Shown here piece by piece: positions 34,519 through 45,727 of a stretch of DNA of 64,000 bases; positions within the stretch are counted from its first letter, which is position 1; each line of letters starts with the position of its first letter. The stretch spans positions 62,001-126,000 of the forward strand of contig RSEE01000131.1 of NCBI GenBank assembly GCA_003971905.1. The letters run 5' to 3'. The position numbers and the translations under genes were made by a program. This DNA comes from Moniliella sp. 'wahieum'. Its lineage: Eukaryota > Basidiomycota > Moniliellomycetes > Moniliellales > Moniliellaceae. Below the pieces are notes generated by a model that was not told where the DNA came from, ran no database searches, and was given only the letters and a program-made list of their open reading frames with translations.

Positions 34519-36931
34519 GAATCGGCTTGCGGCCCGGTCGGGCGCCTGACGCCGCACGTCGATGAGCCGAGTGAGGCAGTCGCACGTCCCCGAACGCTTG
34601 GTGCGCGCCCCAATCGTTGAGCACAGCCACGTGGGGCAGGAGCGGCTTGAGGCCGCTGTAGACCAGTTCGACGTAGCTTGGAGGCGGCACCGAAGCGGGG
34701 CTGCGGCCGTAGGTGGTGGCGGTGGCGGTGGTGGCTTGCTGGACCGGGCGCGGGAGCCAGGCACGTTGAGCGAGAGCGAGAGCGGCCGTGTAGGAGGCCG
34801 AGGTAGATGGAGCAACGTCCACCGGATTTCCTGCGATAACCGATGCGTCAGGTTGGGCAACATCGAGCCCCCTCCCACCACCAACACTTGTTCCGAAAGT
34901 GGCACTCGCAAGTCAATCGGTAACGAACGTAACACATCCAACACCAGCCACTGGATCGGTACATCTTCATCCTCGTACCACCCCCCGCAGCTAGCGCCAC
35001 TGCCACTGCCACTGGCCCCGGCACAGCTGTACGGCCCCCGCTCAAATAACACTTCCCCAGCCCGTTCACGTACCCACCCAGGGACCAGCAACTGACTCGA
35101 CCCGGGCCAGTGACCTGTCGACCCCATCGACCCCGTCGACCCGGGCGGACCAAAGAGCGCTTTGAGCGCCCCCGCTCCCGCGCCACCAGCACCACCACCC
35201 CCATTAGGGGCAGCGCCGCCAAGCCCGGCTCGGCACGTGTGGCGCGCAAGGGAATCCCAGCCACACTCCCGGCCCATACGTCGGCATAGGCACCCATGCC
35301 CGCCACGCGCGGCGGCACAGGTCCATCCAAACTCGCCGCAACAGTAGCGGGCAGGGTGCGCGGTGTGCCGCCTGTGGACGATGGCGAACTGGTGCTAGGT
35401 GCACCAGGGGGTGGCGCGGCTTGCCGCGCGCACACCCACGTTTCCCACCCTTGTAACGACGCTAGCGGTACCACGGCCGCACTTGCTTTGGCGGGAGTTT
35501 GGGTAGCGGTAGCAGTAGCATTGGTGCCTGTGGTGGTGCCGGTGGTGGTAGCTGTGGATCGCGGACCGTACCGGTGCGCCAAGAGACGGCACGCATAACT
35601 TTCCTCGTCTTCGTCGGGTAACGGTGCAAGTTCCTGCGTAGGGTCTGGCTCGGGAAAACGCGGAGGACGAGTGGTATCGAGAGGCGCGATAAGACAGATG
35701 CGCGAGACGAGTTGGTCCATCACTTGCTCGGTCAATAACGAAGCAGGTACGTGGCTCACACGTGCGCCTGGCACCGTCGTACCCCCGTCGTACCCCCCGT
35801 CGTAGTCGTACCCGCAGTGGGAGTGGTACCACCAGTGGCAGTGGCAGTGGTAGTGGCATTGGGGGGGTGAGAGACGATACGTCCGTATCGCAAGAGGAGG
35901 TTTCGTAAACGGTCTTTGACGCGTTGACCTGCGCGCCTAGTGATCAGCGGTAGGGGTTGGGCAACGAACGTTTGAGGGTCCTGCGTCGCAGCGGGGGAAA
36001 GTGCTACGCCTCGTCCCCAAGCCGGCGGATACCCCGTTTCCTCCCCGCCTGAAACGTCGACCACTACCCCGCTCACCCTCCCCGTCGATAACAGCGCCAT
36101 CAGCGGAGCAGGCACAAAGGATACGCTCGGCACGCGCAGCACGCCTTCCAGTACACGCACGAGCCCGGAACTTACACTCGAGGGCGTGCTGGGCCAGTCC
36201 ACTAGGACCACGGGACGTGTACGCGCATCGATCATTAGAATGCTGCGCAGGGCAAGCACCAGACAATTGTAGGGCAGGGTAGGAGGCAGAAGCAGAATCA
36301 CAGTCAGAATCAGAGTCAGCGTCTCGACGGGTACAGCAACTTAAGTGCGCAAAACGAAGCGAGGAAGGGGTACCTCAACCCCCCCCCCCCCCCCCCTTAT
36401 TCCCCAATCTCCACTCTCCAATCTCCAATCGAATATCAAAACGTACTCGGCATAGAGGTAGCGCAGCAACTCCTCCAAGCGCGCTTCGAGCGTATGCTGC
36501 GCTTCGGCACGGTGCTTGTCCGATGCTTGGCGCGCCAAATCGGCCGTCCACAACGGCGCTGGATCCTGCTCTGTCCCGCTCCACGCGCCCTCCCGCGTCG
36601 ATCCACCCCCAGCCCCAGATCCATACGCACCCCCAGCCGCATGGCTTGCCCCATGGCCTGCCCCATGGCCTGCGCCATGCCCAAGGCCAAGCCCAGGGGC
36701 AGCACCAGGCACATGTACACTCGGGGCATTCAACATGGTGGACGAAACGTAAGCCGGCGACGCTCCGGGGGCCGCGACAGCCGTTCGTACGGCCCAAGGC
36801 GGTACACTGGACGGAACAATAGCTCGTGGCCTAGCTTCACCACTGAACCCTACCACGGTCACCAGCGAACCTAGGTCAATCACCACTTTCTCCTCGGTCC
36901 CATGGAGCGCAGCGAGACGCCGCATGCTCAT
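34188..36931 (-). CDS. ARP10: Dynactin actin-related protein Arp10/Arp11 (2 exons, frame breaks)
   Basis: Arp10/Arp11 caps the pointed end of the dynactin Arp1 filament and helps dynein cargo transport. ATG 36931 (MSMRRLAALHGTEEK) leads into VVIDLGSLVTVVGFSGEARP, the actin-fold phosphate-1 loop. After an Ala/Gly/His-rich insert comes LEELLRYLYAE. A 204-nt intron (36243-36446, GTACGT...CAG) containing an 18-C run joins to DILMIDARTRPVVLVDWP, a smooth exon join. VLRVPSVSFVPAPLMALLSTGRVSGVVVD follows, then a low-complexity Thr/Gly/Ala insert, LDVLRSLPIDLRVPLSEQVLVVGGGSMLPNL with THRLSQEIRWTLL (about 34870), LLPHVAVLNDWGAHQA, and YDVAWLGASLAG near the end. It stops at TGA 34188-34190. The block order matches human ACTR10. 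Frame breaks cluster in repeats such as GTGGTC. Confidence 0.85.
34485..34522 (+). repeat. (GTGGTC)n hexamer repeat in the last exon of ARP10
   Basis: Six copies of GTGGTC/TCGTGG. Depending on frame the gene would read Asp-His or Thr-Thr repeats there. Confidence 0.8.
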
Positions 36932-37604
36932 CCGCCCCGCGGGCGCGGACAAGCTCGTCGACCCAGCCGACAAGGGCGCTGGTACCAAGCCTGGTGCGTG
37001 GGATGCAGAGGCAGAATGCGATGTGGGGTGGGACGCAGATGCAGATGCAGAATGGATGTGGGATGGGACGCAGGGACAGATGGGGTAGCGGATGAAGACA
37101 AGGAGGTGGGTAGAGGTGTGGAGCGGGAAGCGAGGGCGAGAGCGGGCGTGCAGCACTAGTGCCGCTGTGCCGGCGGGGCGGGTGTGGCCGGGGCGGCGGG
37201 GGTGGGGGGTGGGGTTGGGGATACAGAGGGCGAGCGCGAGGGCGAGGCGGGAGGCGGGGGCGAGGCCATGGCGGGCGCTGGGCTCGGTGCTCGGCACGCT
37301 GTGCTTGGTGCTCGGCACGCTGGGCTCGGTGCTCGCGGCGGAGAGAAAGCGCAGGAGGTGGGAAACGGCAGGCGGAAGGCAGCGCAGCCCCACGCGCGCA
37401 TGCTATCACACAAAGTGAAATGTGCAATGCCCCTTGAAAGTTGCAATCGTATGTGGGCGCGACGTCATCGGCCATGGACCATTGCGCATCTATCACGGCT
37501 AATCGGTGGGCACATGGAGGCTCGCAGGGGCGATGACGTCAGGGCCAGTTAGAGTACAGATGGGTATAAGTACAAAGTGCCTCGTTCTCCTCTGTTCGAT
37601 GGCT
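36932..37604. promoter_or_regulatory. Divergent promoter of ARP10 (-) and an unknown gene (+), with CRE site
   Basis: A perfect CRE palindrome TGACGTCA lies at 37534-37541, with a related half-type CGACGTCATC at 37449-37458. ATGCAGATGC hexamer-like repeats lie at 37038-37055. Long Gly/Ala/Pro frames here are GC artefacts. Confidence 0.45.
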
Positions 37605-39436
37605 GCCCCACAGGATGGAGGACAGGCCGGCGGTGCTGCGTCTGGGGTGGACGTGCACCTCGACCTGCTCGGGGGGGCTGTCGCTGTCGGAGCGGCTGGT
37701 GTGGACGCGCGCGCTCTGTGCGCCGCTCCGCGCCAGCCTCGCGCCCACCCTCGCGCCCCGCCTCCTCTGCCCGCCCACCGCCGTGCCCACCCGCCACGGC
37801 CCCTCGCCGGCGCACGCCTCGCCCTCCACGACCTCCACCTCGCCGCCCAGATCCTGCCACGCCCTCGTCTCGGGCCCGCTGCGCCCGCCCCCTCGCCCTC
37901 CCCTCCGGCCACGCCACGCCCCTCCTCCGCCTCCTCCTCCTCTGGGTATTGCTCCTGCGACGCCTGTTGCTCCCGCTCCTTCGGATTGCCGTCGCCTCCG
38001 CCCGAAGGCGTGCACAACGCATGGTACGTGCTCTCCCCGCAGCGACAGCGCGAACGGGCGGCAGCCCATGCTGCAGCTACTACCGCTGCCACTCCTGCCT
38101 CCCACCACGCCCTGCCCTGCCCGAGCCCGATCCCCAGCCACTACCCTTGCCTCAGCCTCGGCCTCCTCGTCGCGGCCACGCTCCCGGAGCGATACGTGTC
38201 TGTTTCTCCGCGCGGTGCGCATGCTGCTCACCCCCGCGTGGGACGCACAGGACTTGCACCTTGTGCACGTGCACCGTGCTGCCCCTTACTCCGAGTGGAG
38301 GTCTCCCACACCCCTTCCCATACCCACTTGCACCACCTCCACAACTGCCACCCAGCGTACCCCAAGCGTACCCACCAGTGTACTCACCAGTGTACCCCGC
38401 AGAAGAGGAGTAGCGCCGGGCTGCCCACAAGTTTGTTCCTCGTGGGCTGGCACTGGCGGGGTACCGGGAGACCTACTACGGGAAATGTTGATCTACGAAC
38501 CCACCTTGGCTGCCGTCACGACCATCGTCAAGACCCAGCAGCACGATGACCAGCCTATCTGGGCTGCCTTGGCCCCTGCCTACCGCCATGCCCATGCTCA
38601 TGCTCATGCTCATGCTTATCCTCATGCTAGTCGTGATTGTGGTTGTGATCGGGATCGTGATTGTGGTTGTAAGGGTGAGAGTGAGGATGGGACGGGGTGG
38701 CACCCCGTTGGAATCGATCGGTACACCTACTTTGCAAACGGTTGTGCGCCTCTCAACGGACGTACTTTGAAGATGCCCTACAACTTGCTTCGGCCTCGTC
38801 GTCTGGATCCTCTGCGTCCTCTGGCGTGTCTGGGTCGCCTGGGTCGCCTGGGTCGCCTGGGTCGCCTTGGACCTCACCTTCTCCCACCGTGGATCTGGTA
38901 CCGTGCCCCCGTCCCCAACGTCATCGCTATCGTCATCGCTATCGTCATCCTCATCGCCATGGCCGTCCTCGTCCCCGTCCCTGCCACCGTCGCCATGGCC
39001 ATCGCCGTTACCGTACAGGCCAACGGGACAGGACGGTAAGGACCCACTCGGCACTGACGCGAGCATGATCGTCCCCCGCCAAACCCAAGCAACCGTCGCG
39101 ATCGCTAGTCGTCAGCCTCCGTTTTTCATCAAGGGCGCCGGGCTGAGTGTGGGGTTCGATTGTCTTTGTTTTCAGGTGCCGGCTGAGCTCCCTCCGACTC
39201 CAACGCATCCCCAAACGCAAACGCCAACGCCGACTCAACGCTCGGAGCAACGCGATGAGCAATGGAGGGAAGATCAAGGGCAAAGAGCAAGGACCGGCGT
39301 TGCGCCACATTATCTTCCAAGGTCGGTATCACCTGCACGACGCGCAAGAGTTGGCAACCATGTTGAATGGAGCGAGAGACGCGTGTACGGGGTGTCGACA
39401 ATCGATCTTTGTTTGATTACGGTTACGGGTGGGTGA
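37600..39436 (+). CDS. Unrecognised protein gene, repeat-rich and frame-broken
   Basis: A gene is likely here because of position (divergent from ARP10, convergent with COQ2) and gene-like segments. ATG 37600 (MAAPQDGGQAGG) and ATG 37615 (MEDRPAVLRLGW) are candidate starts. Segments in changing frames include VHLDLLGG, LSLSERLVWTRALCAPL, EGVHNAWYVLSPQRQRERAA, VRMLLTPAWDAQDLHLVHVH, MLIYEPTLAAVTTIVKTQQH, GIDRYTYFANGCAPLNG and RQTQATVAIASRQPPFFIKG. The possible tail is LRHIIFQGRYHLHDAQELAT and the last frame stops at 39434-39436. CATGCT, CGCCTG and CATCGT hexamer repeats (38590-38960) sit inside. I could not match it to a family; intron positions are not resolved. Confidence 0.4.
38588..38965 (+). 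repeat. Cluster of hexanucleotide repeats (CATGCT, CGCCTGGGT, CATCGTCATCGCT)
   Basis: Three separate hexamer-type microsatellites lie within 400 bases: CATGCT at about 38588-38628, GGGTCGCCT at 38837-38866 and (CATCGCTATCGT) at 38922-38958. They are inside the unrecognised gene and probably code for His-Ala, Gly-Arg-Leu and Ile-Val type repeats. Confidence 0.75.
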
Positions 39437-40170
39437 GCGGTTGGTTGGTTGGTTTGAGACGAGACGAGGTTCGATTGGCGAGTGGGAGGGGGCATCCGCC
39501 TTGGTAAAATACTTTTTAAAATACTTTTTTCCTTTCTTCTGTTTTGTGGTTCTTTGTGGTTCTTCTTCTTCTTCTTCTTCTTCTTCTTCTCTTCTTCTTC
39601 TTCTTCTTCTTCTTCTTTTCTTCTTCTTTCTTCTTCTTCTTCTTCTCTTCTTCTTCTTGTCTCACCGCTCTTTCGTTCTTCTGTTATTTGTTGTCCTCTG
39701 CGAGCCTCCTGCACTGCCTCCATTGCTCCCTTACTCCCTTGCTCCATGCTTCATGCTTCATAATCCATCCCTCTGTCTCTGTCCGCCCTAATGTCAATAC
39801 TGCACTGCATAGTTCGCACTCTTCCCTTCTCCACCCGCAGCATGCCTACTCTCAAGTTGAAGATCGCGTCGGTCGCAATGAACAGAAACTACATCGACCT
39901 CTCTGGAGAGGCGGGGGCACAGCTGTCATTCTAACCCCAGGGCCCTCGTGACCAGCTGATAGATGGAATCAGCAACGCTTACGTACGGTCTCCGCGGTGG
40001 CTACGGCAGTTGTATGACGATGCATGTACCGTCGCATGACATTATTCTATCCATCTTTCTGTACTGAAAAGTGGGAGGAAAATGGGGGAGTACGATCCTC
40101 CACCATCCATGGAGAGAGGAGAGGACTACCCCCTGGTAGAGATCGAAGGAGGATTGGACAGCGGGCCGAG
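39437..40170. other. Convergent spacer with pyrimidine tract
   Basis: It contains the TTC-rich tract at 39556-39658. No gene is supported. Short plus-strand frames of Phe/Ser/Leu come from the tract. Confidence 0.5.
39556..39658 (+). repeat. (TTC)n pyrimidine-only tract, about 100 nt
   Basis: The + strand is nearly only T and C, built from CTTCTTCTT with occasional CTCTT slips. The mirror-symmetric polypyrimidine could form H-DNA. It is the counterpart of the polypurine tract at 1978-2175. Confidence 0.9.
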
Positions 40171-41588
40171 TTAGGCAGTCTCCGCCACATCCTTCTCCCG
40201 TACTTTGGGGCCGTGCTGGGCGTCATACGAACGAGCATAGGCGCGCGCATAGTCCACACCAACGCAGCCCAGAGCACGCAGCAATGCGCGTTGTGGACGT
40301 AAACGTCTTCCAACACGCCGCGCGGTTGTCCAGATTGGTGTGACCACGCCGCGCATCACCAACGCCACTGCCGCACGGCCCGGGCAGACCACACGCGTGC
40401 TCATGGGCCACCACGGCCCACGCGGCCCGTCGCAAGGCCGGGTCGGACGAGGTCAGTTGGCTCGCCACGTCCCATGCCCCGTACAAGGTTGTTGTGGCAT
40501 GGCCTTTGGCGGCGTGGCAAGTACCAACGCCGTGAGGAGGCAGCACACCAAATCCCACGCTAAAGCCTAGTAAGATCGGTCGGGTGTTTCGCCCAAACAG
40601 TAGCGCCGTACTCTTGATGCCCATCTTGACATCGTCCACTTTATCCTGGTGCGCATAGATCGTATCGTACACAATCGTCCAGCACCAACACCCTGCGTAC
40701 AACGGTACCACCGCCGCCCAGTCACAGCTCCCCGCCACCGCCGACCAGCCGAGAAGCGCACCCCAATTGAAGGCCAAGCCTGCCGTGTCGTTAGTACCGT
40801 GCACTGCGTGTCTCGATGGGGTGCAAGGAGCGCAAGGGGGAAGAGGGAGGAAGGGAGAAAGAGGGAGGAAGAGGAGGAAGAGGAGGAAGTGCGACGTACC
40901 AAGGACGGATTGGGGCCAGTAGGTGACCCGTTTCATAGCGGGGTAGATGACCACAAGGGAGAGCGACGATGCGCCCAGCACGATCGAGTACGGGTTGAGT
41001 TGCACCAGCACCCCCAGGCCGACGGACAACTGACCCGCCAAAAACGCCCAGGCGTGCGGGACAGTCAGTGCGCCCGAAGCGAGTGGTCGAGAAGCCGTGC
41101 GACTCACCCCGGCATCCAAACCGCCGATCCCACATATCGTTGATCGTGCACCCTGCTCCGCGCATCACCACGGCCCCGACCCCAAACAGAGCCAGCTGGC
41201 CCACCAGCACACTCGGACTCGCTCCCACCGCATGCGCACACAACGTCATGCTAAATGCACAGGGCCAGTACAACAGCCACGTCCCAATCGGCTTGTCCAG
41301 CCGCATCAGGTCCAGGTACGGCCGTACCTTCTCCACCAGCGACCGAGGCGCTGGCGCAGGCGAAGGAGAAGGAGAAGGCGCCGAGGGAACCACCGTGCTG
41401 ACCCCCCGTGCACCCACCCTGTGCGGCGCACAAGCAAGCGCACGGCGGGAGAGCGGCCGCGGTGGGACGGCAAGCGGCGCAGTCCAGAAGGAGCGCACGC
41501 GAGGCACCGGAGGGCGGAGGCAGACGGCAGAGGGACACACCATGCTGCGCGGCGCGAAGGGCTTCCCCCGCATCAGGATCGAGGCCAT
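40171..41588 (-). CDS. COQ2: 4-hydroxybenzoate polyprenyltransferase, mitochondrial (frame breaks)
   Basis: COQ2 attaches the polyprenyl tail to 4-hydroxybenzoate in ubiquinone synthesis at the inner mitochondrial membrane. ATG 41588 ([16 protein letters not shown]) opens an Arg/Ala-rich presequence, then [19 protein letters not shown]. The first Asp-rich motif is [11 protein letters not shown] followed by [15 protein letters not shown]. To join these one G at 41116-41117 must be superfluous, turning GFGCRG into the consensus F-D-A-G. Further blocks are [23 protein letters not shown], an intron 40780-40899 (GTACGT, branch TACTAAC, CAG), [16 protein letters not shown] and the second Asp motif [13 protein letters not shown] (near 40650). 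[11 protein letters not shown] and a tail [20 protein letters not shown] follow, stopping at 40171-40173. There are several membrane helices. Confidence 0.9.
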
Positions 41589-42138
41589 GGCCAACCACAC
41601 GGACGCCGGCAGCAGCGAGCAAGGCGGCTGAGCAAGCCGCCTTGCTGGCAGTAGGCGGCCCCCGTTGGCTTCGGGGCATCGGTGCAACCCACGTCACATG
41701 TCCATGTCAGCGCTGCGCTGAGGCTCAGCACGCTGGCTTCCATCGGGCGTTGCAGGTCTTCGCGGCGCGGACGAGGTCACGTGCGCCGCGCATCGGCCAT
41801 CCATTCTCCATCTCTGCCACTAGGATATTGACGCTCCCCCTCGACCGATCCGCGGTTTTTCTACACCGCCTCCATACGACTTCCGCCCACAGGCGCAGAC
41901 TCTGTGTCTGTACCTCACCCGCTTCCTCAGCACTCAGTGGACTTGGCAAACCAACTATCGTTGTTTCCCCCAGTTCTGCCACAGGCACCCTCAACAGGTT
42001 CCTTGCCGTCCATGCAGAACATCCATCAAGTAACCCGTTGGGGTTCTATCTAGGTCCTGCACACAGCAGCAGATTGGAGCAACCGTGTGCGCACGGGGAA
42101 AAACAAAGCAGGCCTCTCGGAATTCAGATACTCGTGAA
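41589..42138. other. Spacer between COQ2 start and GST stop
   Basis: No gene is seen. This is probably the COQ2 promoter and GST terminator. A GTCACATG half-palindrome lies at 41694-41701, and there is no obvious TATA box. Confidence 0.4.
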
Positions 42139-43122
42139 TCAAACCTTGGCCGCCGCTGCGGCCTCAATCTTGTCCTGCGTCTTGGTAGCAAAGTCCGAAG
42201 GATCATGGCGTTCGCGCAACTGATCCTCCAACGGGCCCGTGGCCTTATTCACAATCCGGCCACGCCGCACCGCCGGACGCGCATCGATCCGTTTGGCCCA
42301 CTCCACCACGTGCGTGTACTCGTGCACGGCCAAAAACGTGTCGGAACCAGCGTACAACCGACAATGCCAACCCGCCCAGCCACGGCCAAATGGCCATGTC
42401 GGCAATCGTGTACTCTTGTCCCGCCACATACGGAACCTCGGCGAGACGACGGTTGAGCACGTCGAGCAACCGCTTGGATTCGAGCGCAAAGGGTTGATCG
42501 GGTACTCCTTCGGGTTGTGGTACGCGTAAAGTGACCTAGGTTGCCCAGGTACGGCGCGCTGCCCATCTGCCAAAACAGCCAATTGAGCGTCTCGGTCTTG
42601 CTGCGCACGTCGGTCGGGAGGAAAGCTCCATACTTCTCGGCCAAGTAGACGAGGATCGAACCCGATTCAAAAACGCGCAACGGACCACCTTCCACCACCA
42701 TGGTCCACCAGCGCAGGAATCTTCGAGTTGGGATTCGCCTCCACAAAGCCCGAACCGAATTGCTGGCCTTCCATAATGTTGATTAGAAACGCATCGTAGT
42801 TGTCGAGCTTGCCCGCTTCAATCAACTCTTCGAGCAGAATGGTGACTTTTTGTCCGTTCGGCGTGGCAAGACTGTACAGCTGCAAGTCCGTCTTGCCCAC
42901 AGGCAGCTCGGCCGTCGAAGTAGGGCCAGCAATGGGGCGGTTGATGTTGGCAAACGGGCCCGAACCGGGCTTCCATTCCCACACGCGGGGGGGATTACGA
43001 CTCGGCCATGATGGAGGAGGTGGAGAGGACACGGACAGTAAGGGCGCGGGGGCGGCGGGACGTAGCAAAGACGAACGGAGAAGGGAACGCGAGTAGGGCA
43101 CAGATACGCGCAGTCTCTCCAT
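42139..43122 (-). CDS. Glutathione S-transferase family, YghU-type disulfide-bond reductase (frame breaks)
   Basis: It resembles the bacterial-type YghU/YfcG nu-class GSTs, which reduce disulfides with glutathione. An uninterrupted frame from ATG 43122 gives MERLRVSVPYSRSLLRSSLL, a basic presequence-like N-terminus. PPRVWEWKPGSGPFANINRP, LPVGKTDLQLYSLATPNGQK, VTILLEELIEAGKLDNYDAF and GFVEANPNSKIPALVDH follow. Then come frame changes near 42690, 42530, 42450 and 42370. The other blocks are LRVFESGSILVYLAEKYGAFLP (Glu-Ser for glutathione), TETLNWLFWQMGSAPYLG, LDVLNRRLAEVPYVAGQEYT, IADMAIWPWLGG, VVEWAKRIDARPAVRRGRIVN and GPLEDQLRERHDPSDFATKT. The tail lies at TGA 42139-42141. Nearly every block of YghU is present. 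A second ATG at 43010 (MAES) would give a cytosolic form but is out of frame. Confidence 0.88.
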
Positions 43123-44657
43123 CCACAGCTGGGCTACGAGGGGGATACGAGCGAGGGAGGGAGGTCGGGATTCGCCGCTTCAAGTAGGCAAGCGGATCAC
43201 CGATGACAAGCAGACTGCGTGATGTCGTTCGCCGCGGTGCACAGGCCATCCGGGGTGAGGCCGAGGACGGCGATAAGCGGTGGGCGGTGCGACGCTAAGT
43301 CCGGCAAAAGGGCGTGGGGGGTCGCCAGTGTGAAACCGCGCACTGGGGAGTGAGTGTCTGGGACGGCAGAACTGCAACCCCCGGCTTTAGGCCGGTGATG
43401 CCGGCTGTATCAACGCAGCCCCGCTTTCGCCCCGTGGCGTCATCGCCTTGACTGGAAAGCTTTCAATTGGCGAAGCAATCGACTAGGCCAACAAGCGCCA
43501 TAGCCAGGCCAAACGTGCTCGGCCACGGTGAAGGAGGATATAATCGAGATGATCCATCAGAGGTCAACTTGACCCGCGGTCTGGCGTTGGTTGGACCATC
43601 CCCACCAACAACAACCCGTGTCATATGAAACACGGAAGAGGCGGCTCGTAGGGAGCGGTGGGCAGCATATCTTTTGGATACACGCCCAGTGATGGGCGGC
43701 CGACTGAGCTGATGGGCGGCGACTGAGCTGATGGGCGCAGTGAGTGAACTCCACGTGAACCATCTGCGCGTCCAGAGTGGTGTGCTGAAGGAGGAGAGAG
43801 GTGCAGAGGCGATGAGGAGGGGGTAGGGCCGTTTATATAGCAGAGGGTACCGGGGAGCAGAGGGAGCGTCCGGGCGGATGGTAAGAGTGGTCATCGCTAC
43901 TAATCGTCCTACTATCTTCTCTGCTTCCCCGGCCAGCTCGCTGTTACGGGCGACGGTGGGTGGCCGAGCCCGACCGAGCGCATCCGAGTCCATCCTCTCC
44001 CCTTTGTCCCTGGCTTGGGTTAGGTCTACGTCAAGACTATAGTAGGCTGGCTTGCCTGAGTTCCGCTAAACGTTGAACAAACCCATGCAGTCTTTGTGTC
44101 CAAACGGAGCATGTTCCCATCGAGATCTATGCAAGTAGAAGAAGGCCTGTAGATCAGATGGCCCCTAAACTGACTTCTGAAAGAGCGAGGGAGCCGATCC
44201 CAAGCACGGAGAGGGTAAGCGACGTATCGAGAAGTTGGGGCTGCAGTTGTCCCCCGCTACTACCTCTGTCACCGTCCCCCCGAATACGAAAGGCTCCATA
44301 CATACACGTTAATAATACTACCACTGACGGCGGTGCTGCATGACGCCTACAGGATGGGACCTACACAACCTTGCCACACAAGCAGCAGCCTCATCTGCTT
44401 AACCCCGACGAGCCCCTTCTTGCCCCAATATACCCCCGCTTGGAGCCACCAATAAGCCCGAGCACGAAGAGGAAACATACCATCAGTTGGCCTTTCCAAC
44501 CCCGTTTGTACCCATAAATCCTCCGAGCTATATAATAACGGGAAAAGCGATACTACGATTCCAATTGATAGACGGAAACAAACAAGGAATTCGAAGTGAA
44601 ACAGAGAGGAGCAGAAGGGAAAACGCAAGCAAAGAGTCGGTTACACGTATCTTGCCC
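43123..44657. other. Accessory spacer containing a promoter-like repeat (copy 1)
   Basis: No gene is supported. It has a short GATGGGCGGCCGACTGAGCT direct repeat (43687-43736), the 240-bp repeat described separately, and TATA-like words. A 176-codon minus-strand frame crosses the repeat, but the second copy does not preserve it. Confidence 0.45.
43779..44022 (-). repeat. 240-bp dispersed repeat 'A', copy 1, with a TATA box on the minus strand
   Basis: This stretch (GAGGAGAGAGGTGCAG ... GGGTAGGGCC-TTTATATAGCA ... CTGTTACGGGCGACGG ... CATCCTCTCCC) is repeated in the same orientation at 54634-54872 with a few indels. Reading the minus strand, a TATATAAA box (complement of 43832-43839) is followed about 75 bases later by an ATG (43763), so A looks like a duplicated promoter. 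The adjoining frame is only 68 codons in copy 1. Confidence 0.75.
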
Positions 44658-45727
44658 TCACAGGCAGCTTTTGATCAAGTCGACAAAAGGCTGGAAAACG
44701 GGGGAGCTAGTACCGCCGGACAAAATACTGTCATGACCATGGTTGGTATCGATGAAGAGCGAGCTGGACAAACCAGCAATGTTGGTGAAGGTGGTAATGT
44801 CCCCGCGCAGTACCTCTAGCCCACCCGCGGAAACAAAAACCTTGTCGGGCGAGGGAGAAACAGCCGACCAATCAATATAGTCCTTGAACTGGTTTTGCAG
44901 CGGGGCTTGAACTGCCTCCACATCGGGGAGATACTCAATAGCTGACTCACGGAGGAACTTGGCTGTGAGGATATCAGAATTGTTGTTGTTGCTTGCCCAG
45001 GTCCCATTGTTCTGGGTCGGGTACAAGTTGACCCATGGGCTCAACAAACCAACACATGAAGGTTTCTGGGTAATCGATGGAGTAACCGAGAGAGGATGCG
45101 CCAAGGTGCGGGCCACCTCAAGGGAGAGATGACCTCCGGCCGAATCACCAGCGAGGATAATGTTACTGCTCGATTGCGACAGACGGTTGTAAACCTCGAC
45201 GGCTTGCTGGAGCTGGGTCGGGTAGGGATAGTCCGGAGCGAGGTTGTAATCCAGCCACAGGATGGAAAGACGGTCGCTTCCGACGGATTGATAAACGCTT
45301 TGCAATTCCGTTGCAAAGACGGGCAGCGTACCAATCACGTATGCCCCGCCGTGAAGATAGAAGAGCACAGGATCGTGTTGCGTTCGGTTTTCCGCTTCGG
45401 TGAACCAGCGCACACGGTCGGAACTCACATGGGTGAGATCCGTGGCGAACACCGCATTCTTGTTGGGCATTGGGTTTGTGGCGAAAGCCTCGTTTTCAGC
45501 CAGAGTGAAGGGCGGGATCACGGAGACAACCTCGGGGGTGAAACGTTGTTCTCCAACGCCGATGCAAAGAATCCCACGATGCGGGATTCAGTTTGCTCAA
45601 CCGGATCAAACGGGCTGACAACCGGAAAGGTCAGGCGCTTGGCCATGTTGGAAAAGGTGGGGAACGCTTGAACAGTAGCGACCCCGGCGGCCGAAAGGGT
45701 GAAAGCAATGGTTTTTTGGAGCTTCAT
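44658..45727 (-). CDS. Secreted alpha/beta hydrolase (HSL/fold-3 esterase type)
   Basis: ATG 45727 gives a signal peptide MKLQKTIAFTLSAAGVATVQ. One 1-nt frame change near 45525 joins the first 66 residues to a long clean frame that ends at 44658-44660. Family motifs are the oxyanion-hole YLHGGAYVIG (near 45345), WLDYNLAPDYPYP, the nucleophile elbow LAGDSAGGHLSL (near 45150), the acid region AGGLEVLRGD and the His in NHGHDSIL (near 44745). All three catalytic positions are present, and Asn-linked glycosylation sites occur (NGT, NNS). The predicted role is hydrolysis of small esters outside the cell or in a vacuole; the substrate is unknown. A TTAAATAG TATA-like box lies about 60 bases upstream (complement of 45786-45793). 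Confidence 0.88.

Noticed and set aside
39429-39951. Phe/Ser/Leu-rich membrane-like frames
   Set aside because: They result from the TTC polypyrimidine tract.
43463-43993. 176-codon minus-strand open frame
   Set aside because: It crosses the promoter-like repeat A, and the second copy of A breaks the frame; no motif is present.
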